Assembly: GCA_023392615.1 (NCBI GenBank)
Contig: JAEVYT010000002.1
Coordinates: 186,001 to 250,000, forward strand
Source of the DNA: Bacillota bacterium
Lineage (GTDB): Bacteria; Bacillota; Clostridia; Lachnospirales; Lachnospiraceae
Length of the DNA: 64,000 bases
Reading direction: 5' to 3'
The position numbers and the translations under genes were made by a program. Every line of letters begins with the position of its first letter. The first letter of the stretch is position 1. Under the pieces are notes generated by a model that had not been told where the DNA came from, did not search any database, and worked only from the letters and a program-made list of their open reading frames with translations. Of this stretch, positions 24,408 through 33,888 are shown piece after piece.

Positions 24408-26591
24408 GTGGAAAACAAAACAACAACAACTCAAAAACGAAAAAAAAGAACAGGACATAAGATAAAGATTGCAATACAATTCATCATATTAATGATGCTG
24501 ATTGTTATCTTAAGCGGCATCCTATACTTTTATTTAAAGTATGGTAAGACAATATTAGAGATGCAGCATCAGGCAATGGAGATGGTGGACGAATCCACTG
24601 AGGATACCTTCAAAGCTTCACAAACTAGTATGGTTTACGATGCGGATGGTAATCTGATTTCCAGATTAAAAGCCGAGAAGGACGTTTACTACATTAAATA
24701 CGATGATATTCCTACTAAAGCAATAGATGCGATGTTATGTACAGAAGATCGTAATTTTTTTGAACATAAGGGCGTCGATTACTGGGCAAATGTCCGAGCG
24801 GCGGTCACATTGCTTAGACATAAAGGGCATATCACACAGGGTGCCAGTACAATAACACAGCAGTTGGCAAGAGGAGTATTCCTTACTCAGGATGTTACCT
24901 ATACCAGAAAGATTAAGGAGATTTTTGTGGCACAGGAGCTGGAGAAGCTCTACAATAAAGATCAGATTATGGAGTTCTATATGAATACCATATATTTTGC
25001 AAATGGGCATTACGGTATTCAGGCTGCATCAAGGGCATATTTTGATAAAGGGGTATCTGAATTGAGTTTATCGCAAATTGCTTTCCTTTGCTCTATACCG
25101 AACAACCCGAATATCTATAATCCATTGACTAAAAAGGAAAATACATTAAAACGTAGGGATCGTGTATTAAAGCAGATGTTTGAAAACGAAACAATTACTC
25201 AGGAGGAATATAACGCAGCACTTAATGAGAAGATTACCCTTACACAATCAAAGCCGGATAAGCAAAATTATGTTGAAACTTACACCAGATATTGTGCGAT
25301 CAGGGCCTTGATGAAAAAGAATGGTTTTGAATTCCGTAATGAGTTTAAAGATAGTGAAGATAAAAAAGCATATCAAAAGGATTATGATGATGTGTACAGT
25401 ACTTATCAGAAAGCATTATATACAAACGGATATCGTATTTACACTTCTTTTGATCTGAAGAAGCAGGAACTTTTACAAAAATCTGTTGACGAAGAGTTAG
25501 CAAAATTCAAAGAGAAAGATAAAAATGGTACCTATAAGTTACAGGGAGCAGCAGCTTCTATCGATAATGACACTGGTAGAGTGGTAGCGATTGTCGGCGG
25601 ACGTGAACAGGATACGAACGGTTATACATTAAACAGAGCATTCCAAAGTTTCCGTCAGCCAGGTAGTTCAATTAAGCCATTGGTGGTGTATGCTCCTTCC
25701 TTTGAGAGGAATTATACTCCGGATAGTATAGTGGTTGATCAATACATCAAAGGTGGACCAGGTAAACCGGGTGGAAAGTTCTATGGACATCTCAAGTTAC
25801 AGACAGCTTTAGAGAAATCGTTAAACTCAGTTGCTTGGCAATTGTTTAAGGAATTAACGCCAAAGGTAGGTTTATCTTACCTTCTGAATATGAATTTCTC
25901 TAGGATAGTGGATACAGATTATAACCTTGCGGCCTCACTCGGTGGATTGACCTATGGTGCAAGTCCGGTTGAGATGGCTTCCGGTTATGCGACAATTGAG
26001 AATGACGGATATTATAGAGAACCTACCTGTATAGTAAAAATTATGGATCCTGCAGGAAATGAAATTGTGGGAGATGATATAAAGCAGAAGGAAGTCTATG
26101 ATACAAATGCTGCTAGAATGATGACAGAGGCATTGACCGGAGTTATCAAGCAAGGAACAGCCAGAGGAAAAGGATTAAAAAATACAATCAGTGCAGGTAA
26201 GACAGGTACTACCAATGGATCAAAGGATGGATGGTTCGTAGGATTTACACCTTATTATACCACTAGTGTTTGGGTAGGCTATGATGCCAACAAGACGGTA
26301 AGTGGTTTGATGGGCAAAACCTATCCGCTAGAAATATGGCATAATTACATGGATGAAATTCATACGAAAGATATGAAAAAGACATTTACGTATTCTAAGT
26401 GGAGACCTGATGCACCAAGTGTAACACCTACAGGCATACCTACGCCAAGTGTAACGCCAACTAATGTGCCTACGAAGGCACCGATAGCAACGGTTGTACC
26501 GACACCAACACCTGTTCCAGATGACACAAATGACGGTACTGATGGCAATAATACCGGAGATACCGAACAAAATAATTCAACACAGCCATAG
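24408..26591 (+). CDS. pbpA: Bifunctional penicillin-binding protein 1A
   Basis: A 727-residue class A PBP that polymerises and cross-links peptidoglycan outside the membrane. Basic cytoplasmic N-terminus, one membrane segment (about 22-48), GT51 glycosyltransferase domain (CTEDRNFFEHKGVD, GASTITQQLARG, then KDQIMEFYMNTIYFANGHYGIQAA), and transpeptidase domain with SSIKP near residue 424, SLN near 470 and KTGTTNGS near 600. A Thr/Pro-rich linker tail (VTPTGIPTPSVTPT) ends in Asn/Asp-rich low-complexity sequence. The GTG start follows TGGAGG. The gene symbol follows common clostridial usage and is uncertain. Confidence 0.93.
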   Translation: MENKTTTTQKRKKRTGHKIKIAIQFIILMMLIVILSGILYFYLKYGKTILEMQHQAMEMVDESTEDTFKASQTSMVYDADGNLISRLKAEKDVYYIKYDDIPTKAIDAMLCTEDRNFFEHKGVDYWANVRAAVTLLRHKGHITQGASTITQQLARGVFLTQDVTYTRKIKEIFVAQELEKLYNKDQIMEFYMNTIYFANGHYGIQAASRAYFDKGVSELSLSQIAFLCSIPNNPNIYNPLTKKENTLKRRDRVLKQMFENETITQEEYNAALNEKITLTQSKPDKQNYVETYTRYCAIRALMKKNGFEFRNEFKDSEDKKAYQKDYDDVYSTYQKALYTNGYRIYTSFDLKKQELLQKSVDEELAKFKEKDKNGTYKLQGAAASIDNDTGRVVAIVGGREQDTNGYTLNRAFQSFRQPGSSIKPLVVYAPSFERNYTPDSIVVDQYIKGGPGKPGGKFYGHLKLQTALEKSLNSVAWQLFKELTPKVGLSYLLNMNFSRIVDTDYNLAASLGGLTYGASPVEMASGYATIENDGYYREPTCIVKIMDPAGNEIVGDDIKQKEVYDTNAARMMTEALTGVIKQGTARGKGLKNTISAGKTGTTNGSKDGWFVGFTPYYTTSVWVGYDANKTVSGLMGKTYPLEIWHNYMDEIHTKDMKKTFTYSKWRPDAPSVTPTGIPTPSVTPTNVPTKAPIATVVPTPTPVPDDTNDGTDGNNTGDTEQNNSTQP

Positions 26592-26602
26592 TTAACTGCT
26601 AA

Positions 26603-26709
26603 GAATGAAAGTGCTGGTTTGCAGCACTTTCATTCATCATAAGAAAGGCTCTTTAGTTAGTTGCGAAGAAGATTTTTGATTCCTCGATAACTTACTAAAG
26701 AGCCTTTTA
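26603..26709. terminator. Two consecutive hairpins between pbp1A and prs
   Basis: First hairpin: GAATGAAAGTGCTG / CAGCACTTTCATTC (26603-26635), loop GTTTG. Second hairpin: AAAGGCTCTTTAGT / ACTAAAGAGCCTTT (26644-26707), followed by a T-rich tail. They lie between convergent genes; the second is the better intrinsic terminator. Confidence 0.75.
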
Positions 26710-26804
26710 TATTATATATTATTATAATTCATTATCTTAACGCATGAATTTGCCTAATTAATTATAAGCAATAATCAAGTTTCTGACATACAGAGCATAA
26801 TTTG

Positions 26805-27998
26805 TTAACGCAGTCTTCTGGACGAGCCACCTTGATTATATTTCTTTAAAATCTTTTGGATACGTTCAACTGGGTTTAATAATCCGCTAATACTGTTGTC
26901 GTGGTTTAGTGTATCTATAATTAATGCAACATACTTACTCATATCCACATTGATATACCAAGGCTTAGTTAGTAACTCAGGAGTCTGATATACAAGGTTA
27001 GTAGTAAGGACACGGTAGATAAGACCTTTTTCATATGCTTCATCAATCTTGGTGAAGCCGTTTGTGAACAAACCAAAGGATGAAGCAACAAAGATTCTTC
27101 CGGCATTTCTTTTCTTTAACTCAGTAGCGACATCAAGGATGCTCTCGCCTGAGGAAATCATATCATCTACAATAAGAACGTCTTTGCCGTTAATATCTGA
27201 ACCGAGGAATTCATGTGCAACAATTGGATTACGTCCATTTACGATCTTAGTATAGTCACGTCTCTTATAGAACATACCCATATCAAGACCGAGCACATTG
27301 GCATAGTATACAGCTCTGGACATACCACCTTCATCAGGGCTGACAATCATCATATGATCTTCGTCTATCTTAATGTCTGGAACATTTTGAAGTAATGCTT
27401 TAATAAACTGATAATTTGGAGCTACGGTTTCAAGACTGTTTAAAGGAATTGCATTTTGAACTCGTGGATCATGAGCATCAAAGGTAAGGATACTGTCAAC
27501 GCCCATGTTTGTTAATTCTTGTAGGGCTAATGCACAGTCAAGAGATTCTCTGGAGCTGCGTCTATGTTGTCTACTTTCATATAAGAAAGGCATAATTACA
27601 GTAATTCTTCTAGCTTTACCACCAGCTGCTGCTATTATTCTCTTTAAATCCTGGTAATGATCATCGGGTGACATATGATTGATATTTCCACAAACTTTAT
27701 ATGTTAAGCTATAGTTTGTAACATCAACCAGAAGGTATAAGTCGGAGCCACGTACGGATTCTTTGATTTGCCCCTTCGCTTCTCCGGAACCAAATCGTGG
27801 GCAACAAGCGCTTAATAAATAAGAATCTCGCTGATAACCAGAAAATGCAATGGTCCCCTTGTGTTCGCTCTCTCTGGCATTACGCCACTCTACTAGGTAC
27901 TCATTTACATTCTGACCCAAAGTGTTGCTGCTTTCTAGAGCAATAATTCCAAGTTGTCCCACTGGAATAGTTTCTACGATTTTCTCGTTGTTAGACAT
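26805..27998 (-). CDS. prs: Ribose-phosphate pyrophosphokinase (PRPP synthetase)
   Basis: A 397-residue enzyme that makes PRPP from ribose 5-phosphate and ATP. Recognisable pieces are VDVTN near 95, the ATP/ribose region PFLYESRQHRRSSRE near 142, LTFDAHDPR near 180, SPDEGG near 222 and the PRPP loop DVLIVDDMISSGES near 276. It is about 80 residues longer than the usual 315-residue enzyme because of extra N-terminal and C-terminal sequence, a variant seen in Lachnospiraceae and other Clostridia. ATG 27998 follows GGAGGG; a more upstream in-frame ATG at 28013 has no site. Confidence 0.92.
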   Translation of the reverse strand: MSNNEKIVETIPVGQLGIIALESSNTLGQNVNEYLVEWRNARESEHKGTIAFSGYQRDSYLLSACCPRFGSGEAKGQIKESVRGSDLYLLVDVTNYSLTYKVCGNINHMSPDDHYQDLKRIIAAAGGKARRITVIMPFLYESRQHRRSSRESLDCALALQELTNMGVDSILTFDAHDPRVQNAIPLNSLETVAPNYQFIKALLQNVPDIKIDEDHMMIVSPDEGGMSRAVYYANVLGLDMGMFYKRRDYTKIVNGRNPIVAHEFLGSDINGKDVLIVDDMISSGESILDVATELKKRNAGRIFVASSFGLFTNGFTKIDEAYEKGLIYRVLTTNLVYQTPELLTKPWYINVDMSKYVALIIDTLNHDNSISGLLNPVERIQKILKKYNQGGSSRRLR

Positions 27999-28101
27999 TA
28001 GATATCCCTCCATGAATAATAGTATTGGTTACAAAGCCATTAAAGTTATAACATTATATATAGGGGTAAGTCAAGACACTTTTCGCCATAATATGTGGAA
28101 T

Positions 28102-29109
28102 TTATTGCGATTCCGATTCATTGATCGCCTTATGTAGACGAATGTCTTCCCCAATAATACGTTGAACCGCATAGCTACTAATAATTCGAGAATAAACACG
28201 TTCACTATAATTAAGATTAATATCGGATAAGGACAAGTTAGTCGATATCACAGTTGATTTTTTACGGAGCAGACGTTCATTTATTATTAAATAAAGTTGA
28301 GAATTTGTAAAGGAATTGTAAAACTCAGTTCCGAGGTCATCAATGATTAGTAAGTCACAATTTAAGATATAATCAAATTGGTTGGAAGCTTGATAGGAAT
28401 TATCTTCATCTTTGCCGAACTTATATTTTTCCAGAATATCAAATAGACGGAAAGCGGTTAGATAGATTACAGTATAGCCTTGATCTAATAACTCCTTAGC
28501 AATACAATTGGCAAGAAAAGTCTTTCCAACACCAGTATTGCCTAAAAGTAAAAGATTATCCCGCTTGTCCTTAAAATGTTTAATAAATCGTTTGCAGTTT
28601 GCAACTACCTTTTGCATATTGGAAAGTGGAGATAACCCAGTGGTCTGGTCCACATAATCATCGGAATAATAACGGAAGGAAAAGTTGTTAAAATTCTCAT
28701 TGGCTAAAATCGTTTTGATATTTGAGTTAGAGTACATTAAATCAGCAATAGCCTGTTTTAAACAATTGCATTTTTCGTTACCGATATGACCGGTGTCCTT
28801 GCATTTGTTGCAATGATAATGCATCTCCAGATAATCAGCGCTCAAACCATGAGCAAGAAGGAGCTCTAGCTGAATCTCTTTTAGTTCTAAGGTCTTGCTT
28901 TTTAATTCCTTTAAGCCGCTATCATCACCGAATAGTGCAAGTCTTCCACTCTGAGCAGACAAAGAAATCATCTCATCCTCTAAATCCTTTAATCTGGGGA
29001 TCAGAGAATATGCTTCCTTACGACGTTCATCCAACTCATATTTATTCTTAAGTACACGACTATCATACTCGCGTAAAATTTGATTATATTGGTCGTTTTT
29101 TAATGCCAT
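28102..29109 (-). CDS. dnaI: DnaI/DnaC-like helicase loader ATPase
   Basis: A 335-residue protein with a helical N-terminus, a zinc-finger-like cysteine set (CNKCKDTGHIGNEKCNC near residues 99-115) and an AAA+ domain: Walker A LLLGNTGVGKTFLAN near 185, Walker B LLIIDDLG near 258 and a sensor STNLS near 298. This is the architecture of the loader that places the replicative helicase at the origin. It follows the DnaD-like gene by 66 bp on the same strand. dnaC is used for the same gene in some annotations. Start after GGAGATCC. Confidence 0.88.
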   Translation of the reverse strand: MALKNDQYNQILREYDSRVLKNKYELDERRKEAYSLIPRLKDLEDEMISLSAQSGRLALFGDDSGLKELKSKTLELKEIQLELLLAHGLSADYLEMHYHCNKCKDTGHIGNEKCNCLKQAIADLMYSNSNIKTILANENFNNFSFRYYSDDYVDQTTGLSPLSNMQKVVANCKRFIKHFKDKRDNLLLLGNTGVGKTFLANCIAKELLDQGYTVIYLTAFRLFDILEKYKFGKDEDNSYQASNQFDYILNCDLLIIDDLGTEFYNSFTNSQLYLIINERLLRKKSTVISTNLSLSDINLNYSERVYSRIISSYAVQRIIGEDIRLHKAINESESQ

Positions 29110-29175
29110 ATCAGGATCTCCTTCACATTCATATTATAAACCTATATAGGTTAAAGTTACTCGATTATGTAAGGT

Positions 29176-30255
29176 TTATAGGTTTTTGTTCAAGAGCTTA
29201 CGTTCCAGTTCCGCATAATCCTGCGCTGAATAAGATCTTTGAGGAAATTGATTAAAGCGGTTGGAAACGGGCTTAGCAGGAGCAGCAGCTTTTTTTGTTT
29301 CGCTTTGTTTATTGCCCTTTGAAAATTCTTCATCCAGCCTTGCTATATCAGAATGATTTTTTACATCCTTTTTAAACCAGGTTTCTAAAATTTTGTCCGT
29401 ATATTTAAAATCAGGCTTTTGAGTACGTAGTAGAGTACGATTACATGCTTCTGCAATAATCTCATCCGCAAAGCCGAATACCTCTACCCACTTTGTTATG
29501 TATTGACGTTCAATTTGTCCTGGGGCACGGTTTAAGCCAAAGGCCTTGTTCACAGTATTAAAATGATCATGATAGGTGGAGGTTGCTACCTTAGCTTTCT
29601 CCTCGGTATCAATTCCACTCTCTGCCCAGGTTAATGCTACAGCTTCAATATAAGAGGCACTTTTCTTGCCCTTGGATACACAATATTCATAGAGATACAT
29701 GATTAATTCTGCTGAAAAATGAAGTTCCTCATATAAATAGAGAATTAATTGAAGATCCATAGGTTTAAGTGGGCGATCCAAATAAATCTCTACAATGTTC
29801 ATTGCATATTTAATATCATCATTATTCGTAAACTGCTCAATCTTCTCCGCAGAATAACTTTGACGAGAAGCGGGTTTTGTTTCGGTATGTATGCTTACAG
29901 CCACTTCATCCAGTTCTGAGTCAGTATCGCCGGGAAGTGCAGGGCTTGCGTCGGTAGGTTTAAGATCCATAAGACAGATTGCAATAATTTCTTTTTGAGC
30001 GTTACGTTGTAAGGACAACAGATTTAGCTTTTCCCAGTAAGAAAGTGCACGAATGATGTCTTTTTCAGTGTTTTCCAAACGGTCGGCAATGGAGGAAATG
30101 GTCACTTCCTGGCATATTCCAGAAAAGCAACGCAACAAATATAGATATACTTTGACATATGCGCCATTTGCAGACGGCATATATTGATCGATAAAGATAT
30201 TCGGCACAATAGTAACATCAGATATACCCTGTGCGTGTAATGAAATCTTACTCAT
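29176..30255 (-). CDS. DnaD-domain replication initiation protein (DnaB/DnaD type)
   Basis: A 359-residue protein with an N-terminal winged-helix DDBH1-like domain (VKVYLYLLRCF, TISSIADRLENTEKDIIRALSYWEKLNLL) and a DDBH2 domain around residues 150-230 (LKPMDLQLILYLYEELHFSAELIMYLYEYCVSKGK-like, ending YIEAVALTWAESGIDT). A second such domain follows (KAFGLNRAPGQIERQYITKWVEVFGF). This is the layout of Gram-positive primosome proteins that remodel DNA at the origin. It is the first gene of an operon with the DnaI-like loader and lies beside tandem DnaA boxes. Confidence 0.85.
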   Translation of the reverse strand: MSKISLHAQGISDVTIVPNIFIDQYMPSANGAYVKVYLYLLRCFSGICQEVTISSIADRLENTEKDIIRALSYWEKLNLLSLQRNAQKEIIAICLMDLKPTDASPALPGDTDSELDEVAVSIHTETKPASRQSYSAEKIEQFTNNDDIKYAMNIVEIYLDRPLKPMDLQLILYLYEELHFSAELIMYLYEYCVSKGKKSASYIEAVALTWAESGIDTEEKAKVATSTYHDHFNTVNKAFGLNRAPGQIERQYITKWVEVFGFADEIIAEACNRTLLRTQKPDFKYTDKILETWFKKDVKNHSDIARLDEEFSKGNKQSETKKAAAPAKPVSNRFNQFPQRSYSAQDYAELERKLLNKNL

Positions 30256-30306
30256 AATACAGTTCCCCCCAATATAAATCCATGGCTTTATAATAACGCC
30301 AGTGCC

Positions 30307-30335
30307 ATTATAGCACAGTTAAATCTATCTGAAAA
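30307..30335 (-). promoter_or_regulatory. Promoter of the dnaD-dnaI operon
   Basis: On the minus strand TTTTCA (30335-30330) and an extended -10 TGCTATAAT (TATAAT at 30312-30307) with 17-bp spacing, about 50 bp before the start codon. Confidence 0.65.
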
Positions 30336-30372
30336 TAGCCTATTTTATGGGTGCTGCACCACTTTTTTTCAG

Positions 30373-30399
30373 TGTGGATAACGTGGACAATGTGGATAA
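30373..30399. promoter_or_regulatory. Three tandem DnaA boxes
   Basis: TGTGGATAA (30373-30381), CGTGGACAA (30382-30390) and TGTGGATAA (30391-30399) abut with no spacer. Two are perfect matches to the DnaA box TTATCCACA read on the other strand. They lie about 60 bp upstream of the dnaD operon promoter. Further boxes occur at 30548-30556 and 30557-30565. DnaA control of the operon, or an accessory DnaA-binding locus, is inferred. Confidence 0.7.
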
Positions 30400-30503
30400 A
30401 TATAAGGTAGAAAGTTGTAAAATAATGTAAAAAATAACAGAACAATCGTAGATTACGAATGTTTTTATGTGAAAAGTCTATAATTGTAGAAATGTTTACT
30501 TAG

Positions 30504-30555
30504 AAAAAAATATCCACAGGAATTATCAAAAAAATTGTTGATAATCCTGTGGATA
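30504..30555 (-). terminator. Terminator of murC built from DnaA-box sequence
   Basis: On the minus strand TATCCACAGG-ATTATCAA pairs with TTGATAAT-CCTGTGGATA and is followed by seven Ts. The two outer arms each contain a DnaA-box-like 9-mer in opposite orientation. Confidence 0.85.
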
Positions 30556-30566
30556 ATGTGGACAAA

Positions 30567-31970
30567 TTATAAACCGAGGAGCTTTTCGCCCACTGATACT
30601 ATATCTCCGGCGCCCATAGTTATCAACAGATCACCGTTCATACAATTTTCCAATAAAAAGTTTTCAATCTCATCAAAGCAGGGAAAATAGTGAGCATCTT
30701 TACCAATTTTCTGAAGCTCATTTACCAAATCCATTGAGGAGATATCGCCCGGATTCTTCTCTCTGGCAGCATAAATATCAGCAATTACAACGTTATCAGC
30801 GAGAGCGAGAGCCTCTGCAAATTCAGATAGATGTTGCTTGGTTCTGGAGTAAGTGTGGGGCTGGAATACACACCAGATGTTATTATGTGGATAACTTTGA
30901 GCAGCGGTTAATGTGGCGGATACTTCCGTCGGATGGTGAGCGTAATCGTCGATAATAGTTACACCACCGACTTCGCCTTTTAGCTCAAAACGTCGTTTTG
31001 AGTTCTTAAATGATAGAAGAGCATTTTTAATTTTCTCCACCGGAATACCAGCCTCCAGAGCAATACCGATTGCAGGGAGGGAATTTGATATATTATGGAG
31101 ACCTATGACATTTAAATACATCCGATCAATAAACTTACCCTTATAATATAAATCATAGCTTCCTACGCTTTGTTCATCAAAATTAATCTTATCTGCCGCA
31201 ATATCATATGTAAGATTTGTCTTACGATGTGCGGGATCAATTATACCATAGGTAATTACTTCACAATCCAAATCTGAGGTGATATCCTCGTAGTTGTCGA
31301 TCTCGCCGTTTATAAATAACTGGCCATCTTTTGGGATTCTTTTCGAAAATAAATGAAAGGAATTACGAATATCTTCTAAATCCTTGAAGAAATCAAGGTG
31401 ATCCGCATCTACGTTCAATATAATTGCACGTTTTGGATTAAAGTGTAAGAAGGTGTTGGTATATTCGCATGCTTCCGTAATAAAGTGCTCGGATTCTCCG
31501 ATACGAATATTACCTCCGATTGCATCGAGAATACCGCCGACTGAAATCGTAGGGTCCATTTCGCCCTGTAAAAAAATAAGAGAGAGCATTGAAGTTGTGG
31601 TTGTTTTACCATGTGTCCCGGATATTGCAATTGCATCTTCAAAGTTAAGCATCACTTGGCCAATCATCTCGGCTCTGGTCAACATAGGGATGCCTCTCTT
31701 TTTTACCTCTAAGAATTCTTCGTTATCTTCTGAGATAGCTGCTGTAAATACAACAAGCTCAATATCGGTGGTGATATTAGAGGCTTTTTGGCCTAAGTAA
31801 AATGTTATTCCCAATTCGGATAAGCGATCAGTTATTTTGCTTTCGTGGGCGTCGGAACCACTTACTTGAAAGCCATTCGTATGAAGGTATTCTGCAAAGC
31901 CACTCATACTGATTCCGCCTATACCGATAAAATGAATCCGACATGGATTGTCAAAATCTATTTTATACAT
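30567..31970 (-). CDS. murC: UDP-N-acetylmuramate--L-alanine ligase
   Basis: A 467-residue Mur ligase that adds the first L-Ala to UDP-MurNAc in peptidoglycan synthesis. Motifs: GIGGISMSG near residue 13 (UDP-binding loop), AISGTHGKTTTTSM near 107 (ATP P-loop), the EACEYTNTFLHF and NVDADHLD region near 165-185, and DDYAHHPTE near 338. The start at ATG 31970 follows AGGAAG; an upstream in-frame ATG at 32003 lacks a site. Nearby murein and replication genes are not in the same operon. Confidence 0.95.
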   Translation of the reverse strand: MYKIDFDNPCRIHFIGIGGISMSGFAEYLHTNGFQVSGSDAHESKITDRLSELGITFYLGQKASNITTDIELVVFTAAISEDNEEFLEVKKRGIPMLTRAEMIGQVMLNFEDAIAISGTHGKTTTTSMLSLIFLQGEMDPTISVGGILDAIGGNIRIGESEHFITEACEYTNTFLHFNPKRAIILNVDADHLDFFKDLEDIRNSFHLFSKRIPKDGQLFINGEIDNYEDITSDLDCEVITYGIIDPAHRKTNLTYDIAADKINFDEQSVGSYDLYYKGKFIDRMYLNVIGLHNISNSLPAIGIALEAGIPVEKIKNALLSFKNSKRRFELKGEVGGVTIIDDYAHHPTEVSATLTAAQSYPHNNIWCVFQPHTYSRTKQHLSEFAEALALADNVVIADIYAAREKNPGDISSMDLVNELQKIGKDAHYFPCFDEIENFLLENCMNGDLLITMGAGDIVSVGEKLLGL

Positions 31971-32067
31971 AGTACACTTCCTATCCATAATTTTTAGTAT
32001 CAAGAAAATTACGCCAAATTGCGCACAATTTCTCTAGCAAGCATCAATTCGACGTTTACTACCTGTT

Positions 32068-32095
32068 ATTATAACCCATTTCACTCAAAATACAA
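32068..32095 (-). promoter_or_regulatory. Promoter of murC
   Basis: On the minus strand TTGTAT (32095-32090) and TATAAT (32073-32068) with 16-bp spacing, about 100 bp before the murC start. The rest of the 32004-32461 gap is AT-rich and contains the divergent spoVG promoter but no other feature I can support. Confidence 0.6.
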
Positions 32096-32293
32096 TAATA
32101 AAATCTATCCGGTGCCACTTATATAAGGCTTTCGCAACGCATTTTGTACTCATTATATTCAAAATATGAAACATTAATGCAAGTATCAAAACTAAGACAG
32201 ACAAAAAATGGTAAATATTAAAGCTAAAATAGTGATAAATTAGCATTATTTTACAAAACACTTGTAAAATATGTTATTTTTTCGTAAATATTA

Positions 32294-32322
32294 TTCACAT
32301 TTTGGAATAAATATGTTATAAT
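32294..32322 (+). promoter_or_regulatory. Promoter of spoVG
   Basis: TTCACA (32294-32299), 17-bp spacer and a perfect TATAAT (32317-32322). A 139-nt leader follows before the ribosome binding site AGAAGGGAG. It is of sigma-A type; a sigma-H promoter as in Bacillus spoVG is not evident. Confidence 0.6.
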
Positions 32323-32461
32323 GCTCTCAAATACCAAAGTTTGGGAATCGTTTAACTAAAACCATGGGGTTTTGGGTGTTCTACTAAGGGGAAAGTGAAG
32401 AATACATACTATCTTTTTCTCGACAACTAACGATAAACTTGACAGAAGGGAGCAAAAGGCC

Positions 32462-32740
32462 ATGCAGATTACTGACGTACGAGTACGCAAGGTAAGCAAG
32501 GAGGGCAAGATGAAAGCCGTAGTATCAATTACACTTGATAACGAGTTCGTAGTTCACGATATCAAAGTAATTGAAGGGGACAAGGGCTTATTCATTGCTA
32601 TGCCTAGCCGTAAAGCAGGAGATGGTGAGTATAGAGATATTGCTCATCCAATCAATTCTGATACTAGGGACAAGATCCAAAAGATTATCCTTGAGAAGTA
32701 TGAGATTGCGGCTTTAGAAACAGAAGAAGAAGCAGTATAA
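32462..32740 (+). CDS. spoVG: SpoVG family RNA/DNA-binding regulator
   Basis: A 92-residue protein matching SpoVG over its full length: MQITDVRVRKVSKEGKMKA, the HDIKVIEGDKGLFIAMPSRK core and IAHPINSDTRDKIQKIIL. SpoVG proteins bind nucleic acid and affect septation, sporulation and virulence gene expression in Firmicutes. The acidic C-terminal tail (ETEEEAV) is typical. Monocistronic with its own terminator. Confidence 0.96.
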   Translation: MQITDVRVRKVSKEGKMKAVVSITLDNEFVVHDIKVIEGDKGLFIAMPSRKAGDGEYRDIAHPINSDTRDKIQKIILEKYEIAALETEEEAV

Positions 32741-32753
32741 TGAAACGTACACT

Positions 32754-32782
32754 AAAACGGCAGCTATGGGGCTGCCGTTTTT
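32754..32782 (+). terminator. Terminator of spoVG
   Basis: AAAACGGCAG / CTGCCGTTTT stem with an 8-nt loop and T tail, 13 bp after the stop codon. Confidence 0.88.
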
Positions 32783-32964
32783 CTGCGTAAATTTTTATAT
32801 ATGTAAGGTATACAAGAGTAAATAAAGGAGTGTTTAAAGCCACAATCTGTTAACTTAACTGTTGTCACCAACAACGGGAAGGATTATAATAGATAAGTAA
32901 TAATTTCGAGAAACATTAACAACTTTATGAATATGATAGGAAATCTTTATATTGGAGTACAATT

Positions 32965-33270
32965 ATGAATAAGTGGGTTAAAAATATTGGAATTATATTA
33001 TTTATCATTTCATTTTTTATATTAATGTTTGGTGCATTTATTAATATGATATTATTTTGGATCGGTTTTATTATCATCATGGTAGAATCGTTAGCTTTGT
33101 TATTATGGCAGATTAAAAGGTTAGATTGGAAATGTGATAAATGCGGCACCGTATTCACCATCAATTGGAAACAGAGTCTGCTTGGAGTTAACGGAGGATC
33201 AGTAAAAGAATTGTATTGTCCTCACTGTCAGAAGAAAACCTGGTGTAGTCCGGTACTAAAACAAAGATAA
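32965..33270 (+). CDS. Small membrane protein with zinc-ribbon tail
   Basis: A 101-residue protein with two adjacent membrane helices (about residues 7-29 and 31-50) followed by a cytoplasmic zinc-ribbon-like module: CDKCGTVF near 57-64 and CPHCQKKTWC near 84-93. It starts after GGAG and ends 13 bp before pth, so the two may be co-transcribed. No named family is recognised; a membrane-tethered zinc ribbon is all that can be said. Confidence 0.75.
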   Translation: MNKWVKNIGIILFIISFFILMFGAFINMILFWIGFIIIMVESLALLLWQIKRLDWKCDKCGTVFTINWKQSLLGVNGGSVKELYCPHCQKKTWCSPVLKQR

Positions 33271-33283
33271 GATAGGAGTTTAT

Positions 33284-33850
33284 ATGTATATAATAGTGGG
33301 ATTGGGTAACCCAACCGATAAATATCAGGCAACAAGACATAATATAGGGTGGGACGCCATAACGAGGCTGTCCGATGATTACCGCATATCCTTAGATTCC
33401 AAAAAGCATAAAGCAATCTGTGGAAAAGGTTTTATTGAAGGGGAAAAAGTGATACTGGCTCAGCCAATTACCTACATGAACTTAAGTGGAGAAAGTGTTC
33501 GTGAGCTGGTAGATTTTTATAAAGTAACACCACAGGAGGTTATCGTTATCTATGATGATATCAGCCTGGAGGTAGGTCAGCTGCGTATTCGTAAAAAGGG
33601 AAGTGCAGGTGGGCATAATGGAATTAAGAGTATTATCAGTCATTTGGGAACCGATGAATTCCCAAGAATTAAGGTGGGCGTAGGTGATAAACCGAAGGAT
33701 TGGGATCTGGCGGATTATGTGCTGTCAAGATTCAACCCTGAAGAGCAATCAGTAATTAGGGAAGCACTCGGGGATTCTTCTGATGCCTGTAAAATGATTA
33801 TTACATCAGGAATAGATGCAGCGATGAATCAGTATAATCGCAAGAAATAA
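33284..33850 (+). CDS. pth: Peptidyl-tRNA hydrolase
   Basis: A 188-residue enzyme that releases peptides from peptidyl-tRNA after aborted translation. Typical motifs are VGLGNPTDKYQATRHNIGWDAI (active-site His near residue 20), ITYMNLSGESV near 65, VIYDDISLEVGQLRIRKKGSAGGHNGIKSI near 90-118 and FPRIKVGVGDKP near 128. Length is normal. The pth-mfd-prsA-like order is common in Clostridia. Confidence 0.97.
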   Translation: MYIIVGLGNPTDKYQATRHNIGWDAITRLSDDYRISLDSKKHKAICGKGFIEGEKVILAQPITYMNLSGESVRELVDFYKVTPQEVIVIYDDISLEVGQLRIRKKGSAGGHNGIKSIISHLGTDEFPRIKVGVGDKPKDWDLADYVLSRFNPEEQSVIREALGDSSDACKMIITSGIDAAMNQYNRKK

Positions 33851-33888
33851 ACGGAGTGTAATAAGTTTTCAAATAGGAGGAAATACTG

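Noticed and set aside
26328..26570. Minus-strand ORFs rich in Cys, Tyr and Arg or Val and Gly opposite the PBP1A tail
   Set aside because: They are antisense reading of the Thr/Pro repeat region, which yields long stop-free frames in low-complexity DNA.
30256..30566. The chromosomal replication origin itself
   Set aside because: DnaA boxes are present, but dnaA, dnaN, recF and gyrB are not adjacent and no clear unwinding element is seen, so only an accessory DnaA-binding region is claimed.
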